Shown here one piece after another: positions 8,044 to 17,539 of a stretch of DNA of 64,000 bases (position 1 is its first letter; each line of letters begins with the position of its first letter). Location: contig NZ_KB899094.1 of assembly GCF_000378045.1 (NCBI RefSeq), positions 183,128-247,127 on the forward strand, given 5' to 3'. The notes below the pieces were generated by a model, which saw only the letters and a list, made by a program, of their open reading frames with translations, ran no database searches and was not told the DNA's origin. This DNA is from Marinobacterium rhizophilum DSM 18822. GTDB lineage: Bacteria; Pseudomonadota; Gammaproteobacteria; Pseudomonadales; Balneatricaceae. The position numbers and the translations under genes were made by a program.

Positions 8044-9114
8044 TCAGTGGTCGAAGTCCAGCACCACCTTGTCGGTCAGCGGGTAGCACTGGCACGACAG
8101 CACATAGCCTTCGCGTAGTTCGTAGTCCTCGAGTGCAAAGTTGGCGTCCATCTCCACTTCGCCTTCAACTACCCGCGCACGGCAGGTCGAGCAGACACCG
8201 GCCTTGCAGGAATAGGGCAGATCGGCACCGTGGGCATTGCCGGCATCCAGGATGCTGTCGCTGTTCTTGGCCAGTTCGAACGCCAGCTGGCGGCCATCGG
8301 AGATCACGGTGACCTGGCAAAGCTCGGTCGGTGCGTCTGCCGGTACTTCACGCTTACGCTGCTGCTGGGCGCCGGTGGCGGCAAAGAGTTCGAAATGGAT
8401 TTTCGACCGGTCGAGCTCATGCGCCTGCAGCTGTTCGCTGACCGTTTCGATCAGTGTCTGAGGGCCGCAAAGGAAGGCGGCATCCAGTGTCGGCACGTCG
8501 AGCCAGCGATCGAACAGCTCGCGGCACTTGTCTGCGTCGATACGGCCGTTGTAAAGCTCGATGTCCTGCTGCTCGCGGGTCATGATAAACACCAGATTGA
8601 AACGGCCCATAAAGCGGTTCTTCAGGTCTTCGAGCTGTTCGCGCAGTAGGGTGCTGGCGGTGGCCCGGTTACCGTAGAACAGGGTGAAGTTGCTTTTGGG
8701 TTCGGTTTCCAGGGTGCTCTTGATGATGGACACAATGGGCGTGATGCCGCTGCCGGCCGCCACGGCCAGGTAGTTGCCGGTGCGAGCGACATCCAGCTGG
8801 GTGTGGAAGTGGCCGGACGGGGGCATGGCTTCAAGCTGCATGCCGGCCCTGGCGCTATCGTTGAGGTAGTTGGAGAACAGGCCGCCGGAGACGCGCTTGA
8901 CGGCAATGCGCAGTTCATCGTCATGGATGCCGGTACAGATGGAGTAGGAACGGCGTACTTCTTCGTTGTCCAGGGTGGTACGCAGCACCAGGTGCTGGCC
9001 CTGGGTAAAGCGGAATTCCTGTTTCAGGTCCGCGGGCACGTTAAAGGCAATGGATACCGCATCGCGGGTTTCCTGGCGTACGTCCGCGACTTCCAGCAGA
9101 TGAAAACGGCTCAT
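8044..9114 (-). CDS. paaE: Phenylacetyl-CoA epoxidase reductase subunit
   Basis: 356 residues. An FNR-like FAD/NAD(P)H module comes first (FAD motif RRSYSICT near residue 55, then GSGITPIVSIIKS near 122), and a plant-type 2Fe-2S domain comes last (CKAGVCSTC with a fourth Cys in VLSCQCYP). It passes electrons from NADPH to the PaaA di-iron centre. A 208-bp gap separates it from paaD, longer than the other gaps in this operon, and holds a common intergenic palindrome. Confidence 0.96.
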   Translation of the reverse strand: MSRFHLLEVADVRQETRDAVSIAFNVPADLKQEFRFTQGQHLVLRTTLDNEEVRRSYSICTGIHDDELRIAVKRVSGGLFSNYLNDSARAGMQLEAMPPSGHFHTQLDVARTGNYLAVAAGSGITPIVSIIKSTLETEPKSNFTLFYGNRATASTLLREQLEDLKNRFMGRFNLVFIMTREQQDIELYNGRIDADKCRELFDRWLDVPTLDAAFLCGPQTLIETVSEQLQAHELDRSKIHFELFAATGAQQQRKREVPADAPTELCQVTVISDGRQLAFELAKNSDSILDAGNAHGADLPYSCKAGVCSTCRARVVEGEVEMDANFALEDYELREGYVLSCQCYPLTDKVVLDFDH

Positions 9115-9244
9115 AATTTTCTCACTCTTGTTAGCTCTGGTCGGTTAGCGGTTGGGCTCACGCCTGGCAAGGCGGCTATCGGGTTATCCCTGTGTCGGGT
9201 TATGGCCCTGCGGGCCACCACTCAACCTGTGCCTGTTCGACGAT

Positions 9245-9281
9245 CGTAGGTTTGGTGAAACGCAGTGAAACCCAACATTCG
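9245..9281. repeat. Intergenic palindrome of a widespread type
   Basis: The stretch CGTAGGTTTGGTGAAACGCA and its continuation forms an imperfect palindrome resembling the common bacterial repeat built on GTGAAACGCAGTGAAAC. It lies in the gap between paaD and paaE. No gene is seen in the rest of this gap. Confidence 0.5.
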
Positions 9282-9322
9282 TTACCCAGCGATTGTTCTC
9301 AGGTGTTATGGGAAACAGGTCC

Positions 9323-9883
9323 CTATATACATTTGAAATAGTCGAAGGGCTCCAGGCAGTCGGTGCAGCGGTACAGCGCCTTGCAGGCGGTGGACCCAAA
9401 TTCGCTGACCCGTTCTGTGTGCTCTGACCCGCACTGCGGGCAGGCGATGACCGGCTCCTCGCCCAGCAGGCTGCGCTTGCTGGCACTGCCCACGGGGGGC
9501 GCTATGCCATAGTCGCGCAGCTTGTTACGCCCGCTCTCGCTGATCCAGTCGGTGGTCCAGGCCGGGGCCAGCTGCTGATGCAGCTGCACATACGCAATGC
9601 CCGCCTGGTGCAGCGCCTGCAGGATCTCCTGCTCGATAAAGGCCGTGGCCGGGCAGCCGGAGTAGGTGGGCGTCAGCGTCACCTGCAGCTGCTGCTCGTG
9701 CCATTGCAGGTCGCGCACAATGCCCAGTTCCACCACGCTGACCACCGGGACTTCCGGGTCCAGCACCTCATCCAGCAGTTGCCAGACGTGCGCCAGGGGC
9801 GGCTGCGCGGCGGTGCTGGCCGGCCGGCGGTCGCTGGCAATCAGGCTGTTGGCCGTGTGGTTCATAAGCTGTGGCTGACGCAT
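9323..9883 (-). CDS. paaD: Phenylacetyl-CoA epoxidase accessory protein, MIP18 family
   Basis: 186 residues from ATG 9883, which has AGGAGG 8 nt upstream. The N-terminal part is a MIP18/DUF59 domain (LDEVLDPEVPVVSVVELGIV then TPTYSGCPATAFIE with its conserved Cys). The C-terminal part is a zinc-ribbon-like Cys cluster (CPQCGSEHTE and CTDC). PaaD is thought to help assemble the metal centre of the epoxidase. Confidence 0.94.
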   Translation of the reverse strand: MRQPQLMNHTANSLIASDRRPASTAAQPPLAHVWQLLDEVLDPEVPVVSVVELGIVRDLQWHEQQLQVTLTPTYSGCPATAFIEQEILQALHQAGIAYVQLHQQLAPAWTTDWISESGRNKLRDYGIAPPVGSASKRSLLGEEPVIACPQCGSEHTERVSEFGSTACKALYRCTDCLEPFDYFKCI

Positions 9884-9930
9884 GGGCAACCCCTCCTGTT
9901 ATCGACGCTAGGATGTTCTATGCAGAAGTC

Positions 9931-10692
9931 TTACCAGACGGCGTCCGGGTAGGCGCGCGGCAGGAATTGCATTTCGGCCAGCAGGTAACCCAGCTGCTCG
10001 GTATGCAGTCCCTGCTTGCCGCCTTGCTGCATGTAGCTGTCCATGGGCGGGCAGTCGAGCGTTGCTTCTTTCAGGGTGGCGCTGACATGGGCCTGCCACT
10101 GGGCCTTGATGGCAGCGCTATCCGGGGCGATGCCGGCTTCGACGAGAAGGTTGTCGATGTCGTCGGCCATCAGCATTTCACCGCTGTAGGTCCAGATGTC
10201 GTCGATGGCCTGCTGCATGTTCTGGTGGCTTTCGTCGGTGCCATCACCCAGGCGCTTGATCCAGGCGCTGGAGCGGCGCAGGTGATAGGTCACTTCCTTC
10301 AGGGCCTTGGCGGCAATCGCGGCGATACGCGCATCCTTGCTGTCGCACAGCGCCTGCAGCAGATAGTAGTGCCAGGCGTCGAACAGGTACTGGCGCGCCA
10401 GGGTATCGGCGTAGTTGCCATTGGCCTGTTCGGTGATCAGCAGGTTGCGGTATTCGCGCTCGTTGCGGCGAAAGCTGAGGTCATCGGCACTGCGGCCTTC
10501 GCCCTGTAGCTCGGCGGCGTATTCCAGCCAGCTGCGGGCCTGGCCGATCAGGTCCAGCGCCACGTTGCCCAGGGCCATCTCTTCTTCCAGCGCCGGGGCG
10601 TTGCCAACCCACTCGCACAGACGCTGGGCGAGGATGATGTCGCTGTCGCCCAGGCGCAGCAGGTATTCGGTCAAGGCGTGTTGCGTAGTCAT
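9931..10692 (-). CDS. paaC: Phenylacetyl-CoA epoxidase structural subunit
   Basis: 253 residues with GGAGG before ATG 10692. It is a ferritin-like four-helix protein related to PaaA. It opens with LTEYLLRLGDSDIILAQRLCEWVGNAPALEEE and ends EMQFLPRAYPDAVW, as PaaC proteins do. It forms the (PaaAC) heterodimers and lacks a complete di-iron ligand set. Forty-seven bp separate it from paaD. Confidence 0.95.
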   Translation of the reverse strand: MTTQHALTEYLLRLGDSDIILAQRLCEWVGNAPALEEEMALGNVALDLIGQARSWLEYAAELQGEGRSADDLSFRRNEREYRNLLITEQANGNYADTLARQYLFDAWHYYLLQALCDSKDARIAAIAAKALKEVTYHLRRSSAWIKRLGDGTDESHQNMQQAIDDIWTYSGEMLMADDIDNLLVEAGIAPDSAAIKAQWQAHVSATLKEATLDCPPMDSYMQQGGKQGLHTEQLGYLLAEMQFLPRAYPDAVW

Positions 10693-10704
10693 GCTGAGCC
10701 TCCG

Positions 10705-10986
10705 TTACATGTGGCCAACTTCTTGGGGCAGGTCGTAGAAGGTCGCATGGCGATAGACCTTGTCGTCGCTGGGATCGAACAGCGGCTCCTTCTCGTCCGG
10801 GGATGAGGCGGTGATCTGCGCCGAGGGCACGACCCAGAGGCTCACACCTTCGCTGCGACGGGTATAGAGTTCGCGGGCGTTTTCCAGGGCCATGGCGGCA
10901 TCGGCGGCGTGCACGCTGCCGACATGCTTGTGGTTCAGGCCGTGCTTGCTGCGCACGAATACTTCAAAAAGAGTCCAGTCAGACAT
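10705..10986 (-). CDS. paaB: Phenylacetyl-CoA epoxidase subunit B
   Basis: 93 residues, the standard length. Signatures: WTLFEVFVRSKHGLNHKHVG at the start and YTRRSEGVSLWVVPS in the middle. PaaB bridges PaaAC dimers in the multicomponent oxygenase. It lies 15 bp after paaA and 12 bp before paaC. Confidence 0.96.
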   Translation of the reverse strand: MSDWTLFEVFVRSKHGLNHKHVGSVHAADAAMALENARELYTRRSEGVSLWVVPSAQITASSPDEKEPLFDPSDDKVYRHATFYDLPQEVGHM

Positions 10987-11001
10987 GATGTTGTCCTCGT
11001 T

Positions 11002-11988
11002 TTAGGCGGCTGCTTGTTTGTGTTTGTCGGCATAGGCCTTGGCGGCTTCGCGTACCCAGGCGCCGTTTGCGTAGGCGTTGCGGCGTGTCTTCAGGCGGTC
11101 TTTGTTGCAGGGGCCGTTGCCCTTGAGGACGCTGTAGAACTCGCTCCAGTCGATGCTGCCGAAGTCGTAGTGACCGCGCTCTTCGTTCCACTTCAGGTCC
11201 GGATCCGGCACCGTGCAGCCCAGCAGTTCGAGCTGCGGGATGGTCTGATCGATAAAGCGCTGGCGCAGGTCGTCGTTGCTCATGCGCTTGACCTTCCACT
11301 GCATCGACTGCGCCGAGTTGGGGGAGTCGGTATCGTGTGGGCCAAACATCATCAGGGCCGGCCACCAGAAGCGGTTGATCGAGTCCTGCACCATGGCTTT
11401 CTGTTCGTCGGTGCCGTTGCGCATCATTTCCAGCAGGATCTGGTAGCCCTGGCGCTGGTGGAAGCTCTCTTCCTTACAGATGCGTATCATGGCACGGGAA
11501 TATGGCCCATAGGATGTTCTCTGTAGTACAACCTGGTTGACGATGGCGGCACCATCCACCAACCAGCCGATGGTTCCCATGTCGGCCCAGCTGCGGGACG
11601 GGTAGTTGAAGATGCTGGAGTATTTCACTTCGCCGCTGTGCAGCTTTTCCAGCTCCTCGTCCCGGTTGGCGCCCAGGGTTTCCATGGCGCTGTAGAGATA
11701 CAGGCCATGCCCGGCTTCATCCTGGATCTTGGCCAGCAACTGTAGCTTGCGCTTGAGGTTGGGGGCGCGTGTCAGCCAGTTCTTCTCGGGCAGCATGCCC
11801 ACGATCTCGGAATGGGCGTGCTGGGACATCTGCCGGATCAGGGTGCGACGATAGGCTTCGGGCATCCAGTTCTTGGCTTCGATCTTGATGTCGGCATCAA
11901 TCTTTTCCTGAAAATGGCGCTCTTCGGGCGACATCTCATTCAGTGTCTTGACGCGTTTAACGCCGGTATCCACGAGTTGGGCGTACAT
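11002..11988 (-). CDS. paaA: Phenylacetyl-CoA epoxidase catalytic subunit
   Basis: 328 residues. The di-iron ligands lie in ferritin-type helices: [17 protein letters not shown] near residue 92 and [13 protein letters not shown] near 170. It catalyses 1,2-epoxidation of the ring of phenylacetyl-CoA. It is the first gene of paaABCDE; the upstream 331 bp holds a TATAAT box, a candidate PaaX operator and a REP pair. Confidence 0.97.
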   Translation of the reverse strand: MYAQLVDTGVKRVKTLNEMSPEERHFQEKIDADIKIEAKNWMPEAYRRTLIRQMSQHAHSEIVGMLPEKNWLTRAPNLKRKLQLLAKIQDEAGHGLYLYSAMETLGANRDEELEKLHSGEVKYSSIFNYPSRSWADMGTIGWLVDGAAIVNQVVLQRTSYGPYSRAMIRICKEESFHQRQGYQILLEMMRNGTDEQKAMVQDSINRFWWPALMMFGPHDTDSPNSAQSMQWKVKRMSNDDLRQRFIDQTIPQLELLGCTVPDPDLKWNEERGHYDFGSIDWSEFYSVLKGNGPCNKDRLKTRRNAYANGAWVREAAKAYADKHKQAAA

Positions 11989-12041
11989 GTTGGGCTCCTC
12001 ACTTGCGTGCGAATGCGCGCGGTCGCTGTCGGTTTAGGATG

Positions 12042-12086
12042 ATTATATGACACGAAATAAATAAGTAAAGATAAATTAATGTGTCA
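12042..12086 (-). promoter_or_regulatory. paaA promoter with candidate PaaX operator
   Basis: On the minus strand a TATAAT (12042-12047) lies 53 bp before the paaA start. Overlapping it, TGACAC (12048-12053) and GTGTCA (12081-12086) form an inverted repeat with a 27-bp spacer, the same layout described for the E. coli PaaX operator. The same half-sites at the same spacing recur upstream of paaF (21052-21088). The -35 is poor, as expected for a regulated promoter. Confidence 0.6.
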
Positions 12087-12211
12087 GGTTATGAAAAGTG
12101 TTCAGGCGAGGTGGCGATTGTTAGCGCGTGAGTGGTGAAAAGGAGAGGTGAAAGGAGAGGTGCAAGGCGCAAGGCGAGGGCGTGATAGAAATCCGGGTGC
12201 TGTCGTTGATT

Positions 12212-12284
12212 GCAGGAGCGGCTTCAGCCGTGAATGGCCGGTCAAAGTGTTGTGTTCATTGTTCGCGGCTGAAGCTGCCCCTGC
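12212..12284. repeat. REP pair (inverted REPs) between paaA and norR
   Basis: Two inverted REP-like units face each other: GCAGGAGCGGCTTCAGCCGT (12212 onward) and its opposite TTCGCGGCTGAAGCTGCCCC (12262-12284). A matching pair lies at 14332-14399. These resemble the Pseudomonas-type REP doublets made of GCAGGAGCGGCTTCAGCCGC. Confidence 0.8.
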
Positions 12285-12319
12285 GGATGATTGGCACCGC
12301 GTTGTACAGCGCCCTCCGG

Positions 12320-13879
12320 TTAGGCGAGGTCCTTCTTTACCCGGATTCCCAGGCGCTTGGCCAACCGTTGCAGATTGGCCCTGTCCATTTCCAGGTGGCG
12401 GGCCGTGGCAGACCAGTTATGTTCCTCCCTGGCCAGAACGTCGCTGATCAGCTTGCGCTGGAAGGCGTCCACCGCCGCCTTGAGGCTGAGGGGGTGGTCA
12501 TCGGCAGGCAGCTCGGGCCGGTTGGGCTGGGGCGCTGGAGTGCTGTCGAGGTCGCAGTGGCCAGGATTGATGGTGACAAAGCCCTGCTGGCCCTGATCGC
12601 GCACCGCCTTGAGGGCGCTGCGGCTGATGCAGTGCTCTAGCTCCCGCACGTTACCGGGCCAGTCGTAGGCCAGTAATAGCGACTGGGTGGCCTGGCCCAG
12701 CTTGAGCTGTTTCAGGCCGAGCCGGCGGCGGGTGTTTTCCAGGAAGAAGCCGGCCAGCAACAGGATATCGGCGCCGCGACTGCGCAGTGGCGGCACCTTG
12801 ATGGGGTAGACGCTCAGGCGATGGTAGAGGTCGGCCCTGAAACGGCCGGCCGCCACTTCTGCCTTGAGGTTGCGGTTGGTGGCGGCGATCACCCGAACAT
12901 CGACCAGTTGCACCCGGTCCTGACCTACCGGCTGGATTTCGCCGTTTTGCAGGGTGCGAAGCAGCTTGCTTTGGGTGGCAAGAGACAGCTCCCCCACCTC
13001 GTCCAGAAACAGGGTGCCGCCGTCGGCCAGCAGGAACTTGCCGGTACGGGCGTTGGCGGCGCCGGTGAAGGCCCCCTTGGTGTGGCCGAACAGCTCGCTC
13101 TCGATCAGTTGCTCGGGCAGGGCGGCGCAGTTGATGTGCACCAGCGGCGCCTGGCGCCGGTTGGACTGGGCGTGCAGGGTGCGGGCGACCAGTTCCTTGC
13201 CCACCCCTGTCTCCCCCAGTACCAGTACAGTGAAGTCCGACGGGGCCACCAGTGCCAGTTCCTGCTTGAGTCGGGTCATCACTGCGCTTCCCCCCAGCAG
13301 ACTGCTACCGTCGCGGCTCAGGGCTTCGGAGGTCAGCTCCTGCATCACCTGCACGCTGCGCTGGGCCTGCTGTTCCAGACCGTCGAGCACCATGGCGGCT
13401 TTAAGGGTGGCGGCCGCCAGGGCCGAAACCACCTCCAGCGTGCGCTCGCCGATGCTGTCGAAGCTGTCGGGCTGCAGGCTGTCCAGGGTCAGGAAACCCA
13501 GCAGCCGGTTGTCGCTGTAGAGCGGCAGGCCCATGCAGGCGTGCACCGGCAGGTCACCGGCTTCCGCCAGCAGCAGGCCGTCGTAGGGATCGGGGAGGTC
13601 GCTGTCGGTGGCGAAGCGCACCGGTCGGCCGGCGTCGGCGATGGCCTTGAAGCGGGGATGGTCGTCCAGGTGGAAACGGCGTCCCCTAGTGTCGGTGCTA
13701 AGTCCCTGGATGGCCAGCGGTACAGCCTGGGATTCCCGGTATGCCAGCAGGGCGATGGCGTCGCAGGGGATAGCCTTGCGCAGGGCCGTCAACAGCCGGT
13801 CGAATCTGTCTTCGTTGGCCAGGCTCGTGGCCAGGTCGAGGGCGATGCTAACCAGCAGGCTATGGTTGATATCTGTCAT
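12320..13879 (-). CDS. norR: Nitric-oxide-responsive sigma-54 activator NorR
   Basis: 519 residues in the NorR order. An N-terminal GAF domain (about 20-175) carries the NO-iron centre signature [10 protein letters not shown] plus VHACMGLPL, including the Asp, Tyr, His and Cys ligand positions. A sigma-54 AAA+ domain (about 195-425) has Walker A GETGVGKE, the GAFTGA loop and Walker [11 protein letters not shown] Fis-type HTH ends the protein ([22 protein letters not shown]). NO relieves GAF repression of ATPase activity. Two NorR-type sites and a sigma-54 promoter face the divergent gene at 14045. No norVW, hmp or norBC is nearby. Confidence 0.94.
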   Translation of the reverse strand: MTDINHSLLVSIALDLATSLANEDRFDRLLTALRKAIPCDAIALLAYRESQAVPLAIQGLSTDTRGRRFHLDDHPRFKAIADAGRPVRFATDSDLPDPYDGLLLAEAGDLPVHACMGLPLYSDNRLLGFLTLDSLQPDSFDSIGERTLEVVSALAAATLKAAMVLDGLEQQAQRSVQVMQELTSEALSRDGSSLLGGSAVMTRLKQELALVAPSDFTVLVLGETGVGKELVARTLHAQSNRRQAPLVHINCAALPEQLIESELFGHTKGAFTGAANARTGKFLLADGGTLFLDEVGELSLATQSKLLRTLQNGEIQPVGQDRVQLVDVRVIAATNRNLKAEVAAGRFRADLYHRLSVYPIKVPPLRSRGADILLLAGFFLENTRRRLGLKQLKLGQATQSLLLAYDWPGNVRELEHCISRSALKAVRDQGQQGFVTINPGHCDLDSTPAPQPNRPELPADDHPLSLKAAVDAFQRKLISDVLAREEHNWSATARHLEMDRANLQRLAKRLGIRVKKDLA

Positions 13880-13881
13880 GA

Positions 13882-13937
13882 GTCGTTTTGACTCAGTAGT
13901 GTCTGAATGATTCAGAAACAGTGTGAGTCAAATTGAC
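13882..13937. promoter_or_regulatory. Two NorR-type enhancer sites
   Basis: GTCAAATTGAC at 13927-13937 matches the published NorR core GTCA-N3-TGAC exactly. GTCGTTTTGAC at 13882-13892 matches with one change. Their centres are 45 bp apart, about four helical turns, and lie between norR and the divergent small gene, 54 bp or more upstream of the -24 element. Confidence 0.75.
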
Positions 13938-13990
13938 ACTAATGGCCAGTAGTAAGTTTTATGTTGTTGATAGTAAATAAAATAATTTCA

Positions 13991-14005
13991 TGGCATGGCT
14001 TTTGT
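13991..14005 (+). promoter_or_regulatory. Sigma-54 promoter of the small membrane gene
   Basis: TGGCATGGCTTTTGT has the -24 GG and -12 GT separated by exactly 10 bp, matching the sigma-54 consensus apart from GC to GT at -12. It ends 39 bp before the start codon at 14045 and is preceded by two NorR-type sites. Confidence 0.7.
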
Positions 14006-14044
14006 ATCAGTTAGGTTATACACCACTGTATCGAGGGCTCCACA

Positions 14045-14269
14045 ATGACCATTCAAGGATCCACCCTGACAATTCTGGGCAACGGCCTGATGCTGCTGTC
14101 TGCGCTGGTACTGCTGGGTGCCATTGCCATCAGCTATCCGCTGGCCAGTCATTTCTCCCTGGTCGAACAGATCCTGGCGCACCTGACCCTGATTGTTGAC
14201 GCGGTGCTGCTCAAGGTGGCTTACGTGATCCGCTGCACCGGTCGTTACCGGCTGGGACTGGAAGTCTGA
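14045..14269 (+). CDS. Small two-span membrane protein, predicted NorR target
   Basis: 74 residues with GAGGG upstream of ATG 14045. Two hydrophobic segments are visible, about residues 10-31 (LGNGLMLLSALVLLGAIAIS) and 40-60 (VEQILAHLTLIVDAVLLKVA). The tail RCTGRYRLGLEV is basic. I do not recognise the family. It is the only gene downstream of the NorR sites and sigma-54 promoter, so it is probably induced by nitric oxide. What it does in the inner membrane cannot be read from sequence. Confidence 0.72.
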   Translation: MTIQGSTLTILGNGLMLLSALVLLGAIAISYPLASHFSLVEQILAHLTLIVDAVLLKVAYVIRCTGRYRLGLEV

Positions 14270-14331
14270 GCGCGCCCTGGGGTACGCGGTCTCGGAAATC
14301 GGGGGGCGTTCAGCATCGCTGGCAGCAGCTG

Positions 14332-14399
14332 TTCGCGGCTGAAGCCACTCCTGCAGATAGCGGCCACCATGTCCCCGCAGGAGCGACTTCAGTCGCGAA
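14332..14399. repeat. REP pair (inverted REPs) between the small gene and paaK
   Basis: TTCGCGGCTGAAGCCACTCC (14332-14354 unit) faces GCAGGAGCGACTTCAGTCGC (14377-14399 unit). Together with the pair at 12212-12284 it brackets norR and the small membrane gene. Confidence 0.8.
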
Positions 14400-14415
14400 T
14401 GATCAGCCCGGCGCC

Positions 14416-15729
14416 TTATTTGCGCAGGTCGGTGACGTGCCTGGCCTTGCCTTCGGAGCGGGTCAGGGTGCCTGGCGCTGTAACGCTGATGGCGGTGCTG
14501 ATGCCGATGTAGGACTTGATATGGTGCGACAGCTCCTTCACGACCCGCGCCTGGCCCTCTGCGCCGATACCGGCGGCGTCGGGCTTGAGCTCGACCTTCA
14601 CTTCCACCTGGTCAAGGTTGCCGTTGCGGCTGATCACCATCTCGTAATGGGGTGAGAGTTCCGCCAGGCGCAGAATCTGCTCCTCGACCTGGGTCGGAAA
14701 GACGTTGACGCCACGGATGATCAGCATGTCGTCGCTGCGACCGGTGATCTTGTCGATACGGCGCATCGGCCGCGCGGTGCCGGGCAGCAGGCGGGTCAGG
14801 TCGCGGGTACGGTAGCGGATGATGGGCAGCGCCTCCTTGGTGAGGGTGGTGAACACCAGCTCGCCGTATTCGCCGTCCGGCAGTACCTCACCGCTGACCG
14901 GGTCGATAATTTCCGGGTAGAACAGGTCTTCCCAGAGGGTGGGGCCGTCCTTGGTTTCCAGGCATTCCATGCCCACGCCCGGGCCCATCACTTCGGACAG
15001 ACCGTAGATGTCCATGGCGTCGATCCCCAGGCGCCTTTCGAGCTCCGTGCGCATGGTGCCGGTCCAGGGTTCGGCGCCAAACACGCCCAGACGCAGGTTC
15101 AGCTTGTGCGGATCAACGCCCTGACGGTCCATTTCGTCCGCCAGGTTGAGCATGTAGGACGGTGTCACCATGATGACGTCGGGGTTGAAGTCGCGGATCA
15201 GCTGCACCTGTTTCTCGGTCTGTCCGCCGGACATCGGAATCACCGTGCAGCCGAGGCGCTCGGCGCCATAATGGGCGCCCAGGCCGCCGGTAAAGAGTCC
15301 ATAGCCATAGGCCACATGCACGATGTCGCCGGCATGGGCACCGGCGGCCCGCAGCGAGCGCGCCACGACATTGGCCCAGGTGTCGATATCCTTCTGCGTA
15401 TAGCCCACCACGGTCGGCTTGCCGGTGGTACCGCTGGAGGCATGCAGGCGCACGATATCGCGCATCGGCACGGCAAACATGCCGTAGGGGTAGTTGTCCC
15501 GCAGGTCGTTTTTGACTGTGAACGGGAACTTCGCCAGATCCGCCAGGCTGTTGAGCTCACTCGGGTGCACGCCGGCGGCATCAAAGCCCTGGCGGTAGAA
15601 GGGCACATTCTCATAGGCATGCATCAGGCTCCAGCGCATGCGCTCAAGCTGGGTATGGCGCAGCTCGTCGATGCTGGCGGTTTCTATGGGGTCCAGAAGG
15701 TGGGTCATGGATTTCACCGTGCTGTTCAT
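14416..15729 (-). CDS. paaK: Phenylacetate-CoA ligase
   Basis: 437 residues from ATG 15729 (GTG 15738 gives three more). It belongs to the adenylate-forming family: LHASSGTTGKPTVVGYT is the ATP-binding P-loop-like motif near residue 95, and the C-terminal lid domain starts around GRSDDMLIIRGVNVFPTQVE. It activates phenylacetate to phenylacetyl-CoA, the first step and the PaaX inducer. It is the last gene of paaF-G-H-I-J-K, 98 bp after paaJ. Confidence 0.96.
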   Translation of the reverse strand: MNSTVKSMTHLLDPIETASIDELRHTQLERMRWSLMHAYENVPFYRQGFDAAGVHPSELNSLADLAKFPFTVKNDLRDNYPYGMFAVPMRDIVRLHASSGTTGKPTVVGYTQKDIDTWANVVARSLRAAGAHAGDIVHVAYGYGLFTGGLGAHYGAERLGCTVIPMSGGQTEKQVQLIRDFNPDVIMVTPSYMLNLADEMDRQGVDPHKLNLRLGVFGAEPWTGTMRTELERRLGIDAMDIYGLSEVMGPGVGMECLETKDGPTLWEDLFYPEIIDPVSGEVLPDGEYGELVFTTLTKEALPIIRYRTRDLTRLLPGTARPMRRIDKITGRSDDMLIIRGVNVFPTQVEEQILRLAELSPHYEMVISRNGNLDQVEVKVELKPDAAGIGAEGQARVVKELSHHIKSYIGISTAISVTAPGTLTRSEGKARHVTDLRK

Positions 15730-15827
15730 GGCAATCACTCTTGTTCTTAATTGTTGTCGCTTTGTCCGGCGCTGTCGCGTTTGTCGCGTCAGGCGCCAGG
15801 CATTCTTTACTCATCGGCAGCGCTGGA

Positions 15828-17039
15828 TCAGTCGCCCAGGCGCTCGATCACCAGGGCAATGCCCTGGCCGACGCCGATACACATGGTGCAAAGCGCATAA
15901 CGGCCCTGGCGTCGCTCCAGTTCGTGCAGCGCGGTGGTGACCAGGCGCGCACCGCTCATGCCCAGCGGATGACCGAGCGCAATGGCGCCGCCGTTGGGGT
16001 TCACATGATCCGCGTCGTCCGGCAGGCCGAGGTCGCGCAGCACCGCCAGGGCCTGGGCGGCGAAGGCTTCATTGAGCTCGATTACGTCCATCTGCTCCAG
16101 GCTCAGGCCGGTCTGCGCCAGCACCTTGCGAACCGCCGGTGCCGGACCGAAGCCCATGATGCGCGGCTCCACACCGGCGGTGGCCATGCCGACGACGCGG
16201 CCACGGGCGCGCAGACCATAGCGTGCGGCGCCGGCTGGGCTTGCCATCAGCAAGGCGCAGGCGCCGTCGTTGACGCCCGACGCATTGCCGGCCGTCACGC
16301 TGCCGCCCTCGCGAAACGGTGTGGCCAGCTTGGCCAGGGTTTCGAGGCGGGTGTCGCTGCGCGGATGCTCGTCGGTATCAAACACCAGTGCATCGCCTTT
16401 GCGTTGCGCAATGCTGACCGGCACGATTTCCTCGGCCAGGCGCCCGGCCTCGATGGCGGCGGCCGTGCGCTGCTGGCTGCGCAGGGCAAAGGCATCCTGG
16501 TCCTGGCGCGAGATATTGAAGTCCGCCGCGACGTTCTCCGCCGTTTCGGGCATGGAGTCTACCCCAAACTGCGCCTTCATCAGCCGGTTGACGAAGCGCC
16601 AGCCGATGGTGGTGTCAAACAGGTTGGCGCTGCGGCTGTAGGCGGATTCCGCCTTGCCCATGACAAAGGGCGCGCGGGACATCGATTCCACGCCGCCGGC
16701 AATCATCAGGTCTGCTTCGCCGGCCTTGATGGTGCGCGCGGCGAGGCCCACGGCATCCATGCCAGAGCCGCACAGGCGGTTGATCGTGGTGCCCGGTACC
16801 GTAACCGGCAGACCGGCCAGCAGTGCGGACATGCGCGCCACATTGCGATTGTCTTCGCCGGCCTGGTTGGCGCAGCCGTACAGGATGTCATCCACCTGGC
16901 TCCAGTCCACACTGCTGTTGCGCTCCATCAGTGCCTTGATCGGCACGGCGCCCAGGTCATCGGCCCGCACGCTGGCGAGACTGCCTGCGTAGCGACCGAT
17001 GGGGGTGCGGATGGCATCAATGATCAGGGCGTCTTTCAT
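15828..17039 (-). CDS. paaJ: 3-oxoadipyl-CoA / 3-oxo-5,6-dehydrosuberyl-CoA thiolase
   Basis: 403 residues, a full-length thiolase. The nucleophile Cys is in [12 protein letters not shown] near residue 90; the active-site His is in [17 protein letters not shown] and the second Cys is in [11 protein letters not shown]. It cleaves both beta-ketoacyl-CoA intermediates at the end of the pathway. Its start overlaps the paaI stop by 4 nt (ATGA), so it is coupled. Confidence 0.95.
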   Translation of the reverse strand: MKDALIIDAIRTPIGRYAGSLASVRADDLGAVPIKALMERNSSVDWSQVDDILYGCANQAGEDNRNVARMSALLAGLPVTVPGTTINRLCGSGMDAVGLAARTIKAGEADLMIAGGVESMSRAPFVMGKAESAYSRSANLFDTTIGWRFVNRLMKAQFGVDSMPETAENVAADFNISRQDQDAFALRSQQRTAAAIEAGRLAEEIVPVSIAQRKGDALVFDTDEHPRSDTRLETLAKLATPFREGGSVTAGNASGVNDGACALLMASPAGAARYGLRARGRVVGMATAGVEPRIMGFGPAPAVRKVLAQTGLSLEQMDVIELNEAFAAQALAVLRDLGLPDDADHVNPNGGAIALGHPLGMSGARLVTTALHELERRQGRYALCTMCIGVGQGIALVIERLGD

Positions 17040-17539
17040 GCGGAGGTCTCCGGCGCTGATTGTTGTGTGGATGGCTGCGGTTCTGCCAGCAGGGTGCCGC
17101 GTACCTGATGTGACTTGCCGCGGAACAGGGCGATACAGTCGCCGTGCTGGTTCTCGATGGTCACGTCATAGATGCCGGTGCGGCCGCTGCGCGAGCGTTC
17201 CTGGGCCCGTGCGCACAGCAGGTCGCCGAGCTTGGCCGGTGCCAGGTAGTCGATGGTGCAGCCCGCGCCCACGGTGACGGCGTTGTAGGTGTTGCAGGCA
17301 AAGGCGAAGGCGGAATCGGCCAGGGTAAAGATGTAGCCGCCGTGACAGCTGTCGTGACCCTGGATCATGCGCGCACTCACCGGCATGCGAATCACCGCGC
17401 TGCCCGGGGCAACCTCGAGAATTTCCATTTCCAGGGCCTGGGTGGCGGTATCCCTGGCAAACATGGCCTGGGCGCAGGCGTCGGCCAGCTGTTGCGGGGT
17501 CATGCAGGCCGGATCCGGCCGGGTGCTTGAATCAGTCAT
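17036..17539 (-). CDS. paaI: Hydroxyphenylacetyl-CoA thioesterase
   Basis: 167 residues from ATG 17539 with GGAG upstream; the open frame extends 22 codons further but into paaH. It is a hot-dog fold protein with the PaaI signature SCHGGYIFTLADSAFAFACN near residue 60. It releases CoA from dead-end acyl-CoAs and so rescues the pathway. It overlaps the paaH end by 8 nt. Confidence 0.95.
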   Translation of the reverse strand: MTDSSTRPDPACMTPQQLADACAQAMFARDTATQALEMEILEVAPGSAVIRMPVSARMIQGHDSCHGGYIFTLADSAFAFACNTYNAVTVGAGCTIDYLAPAKLGDLLCARAQERSRSGRTGIYDVTIENQHGDCIALFRGKSHQVRGTLLAEPQPSTQQSAPETSA

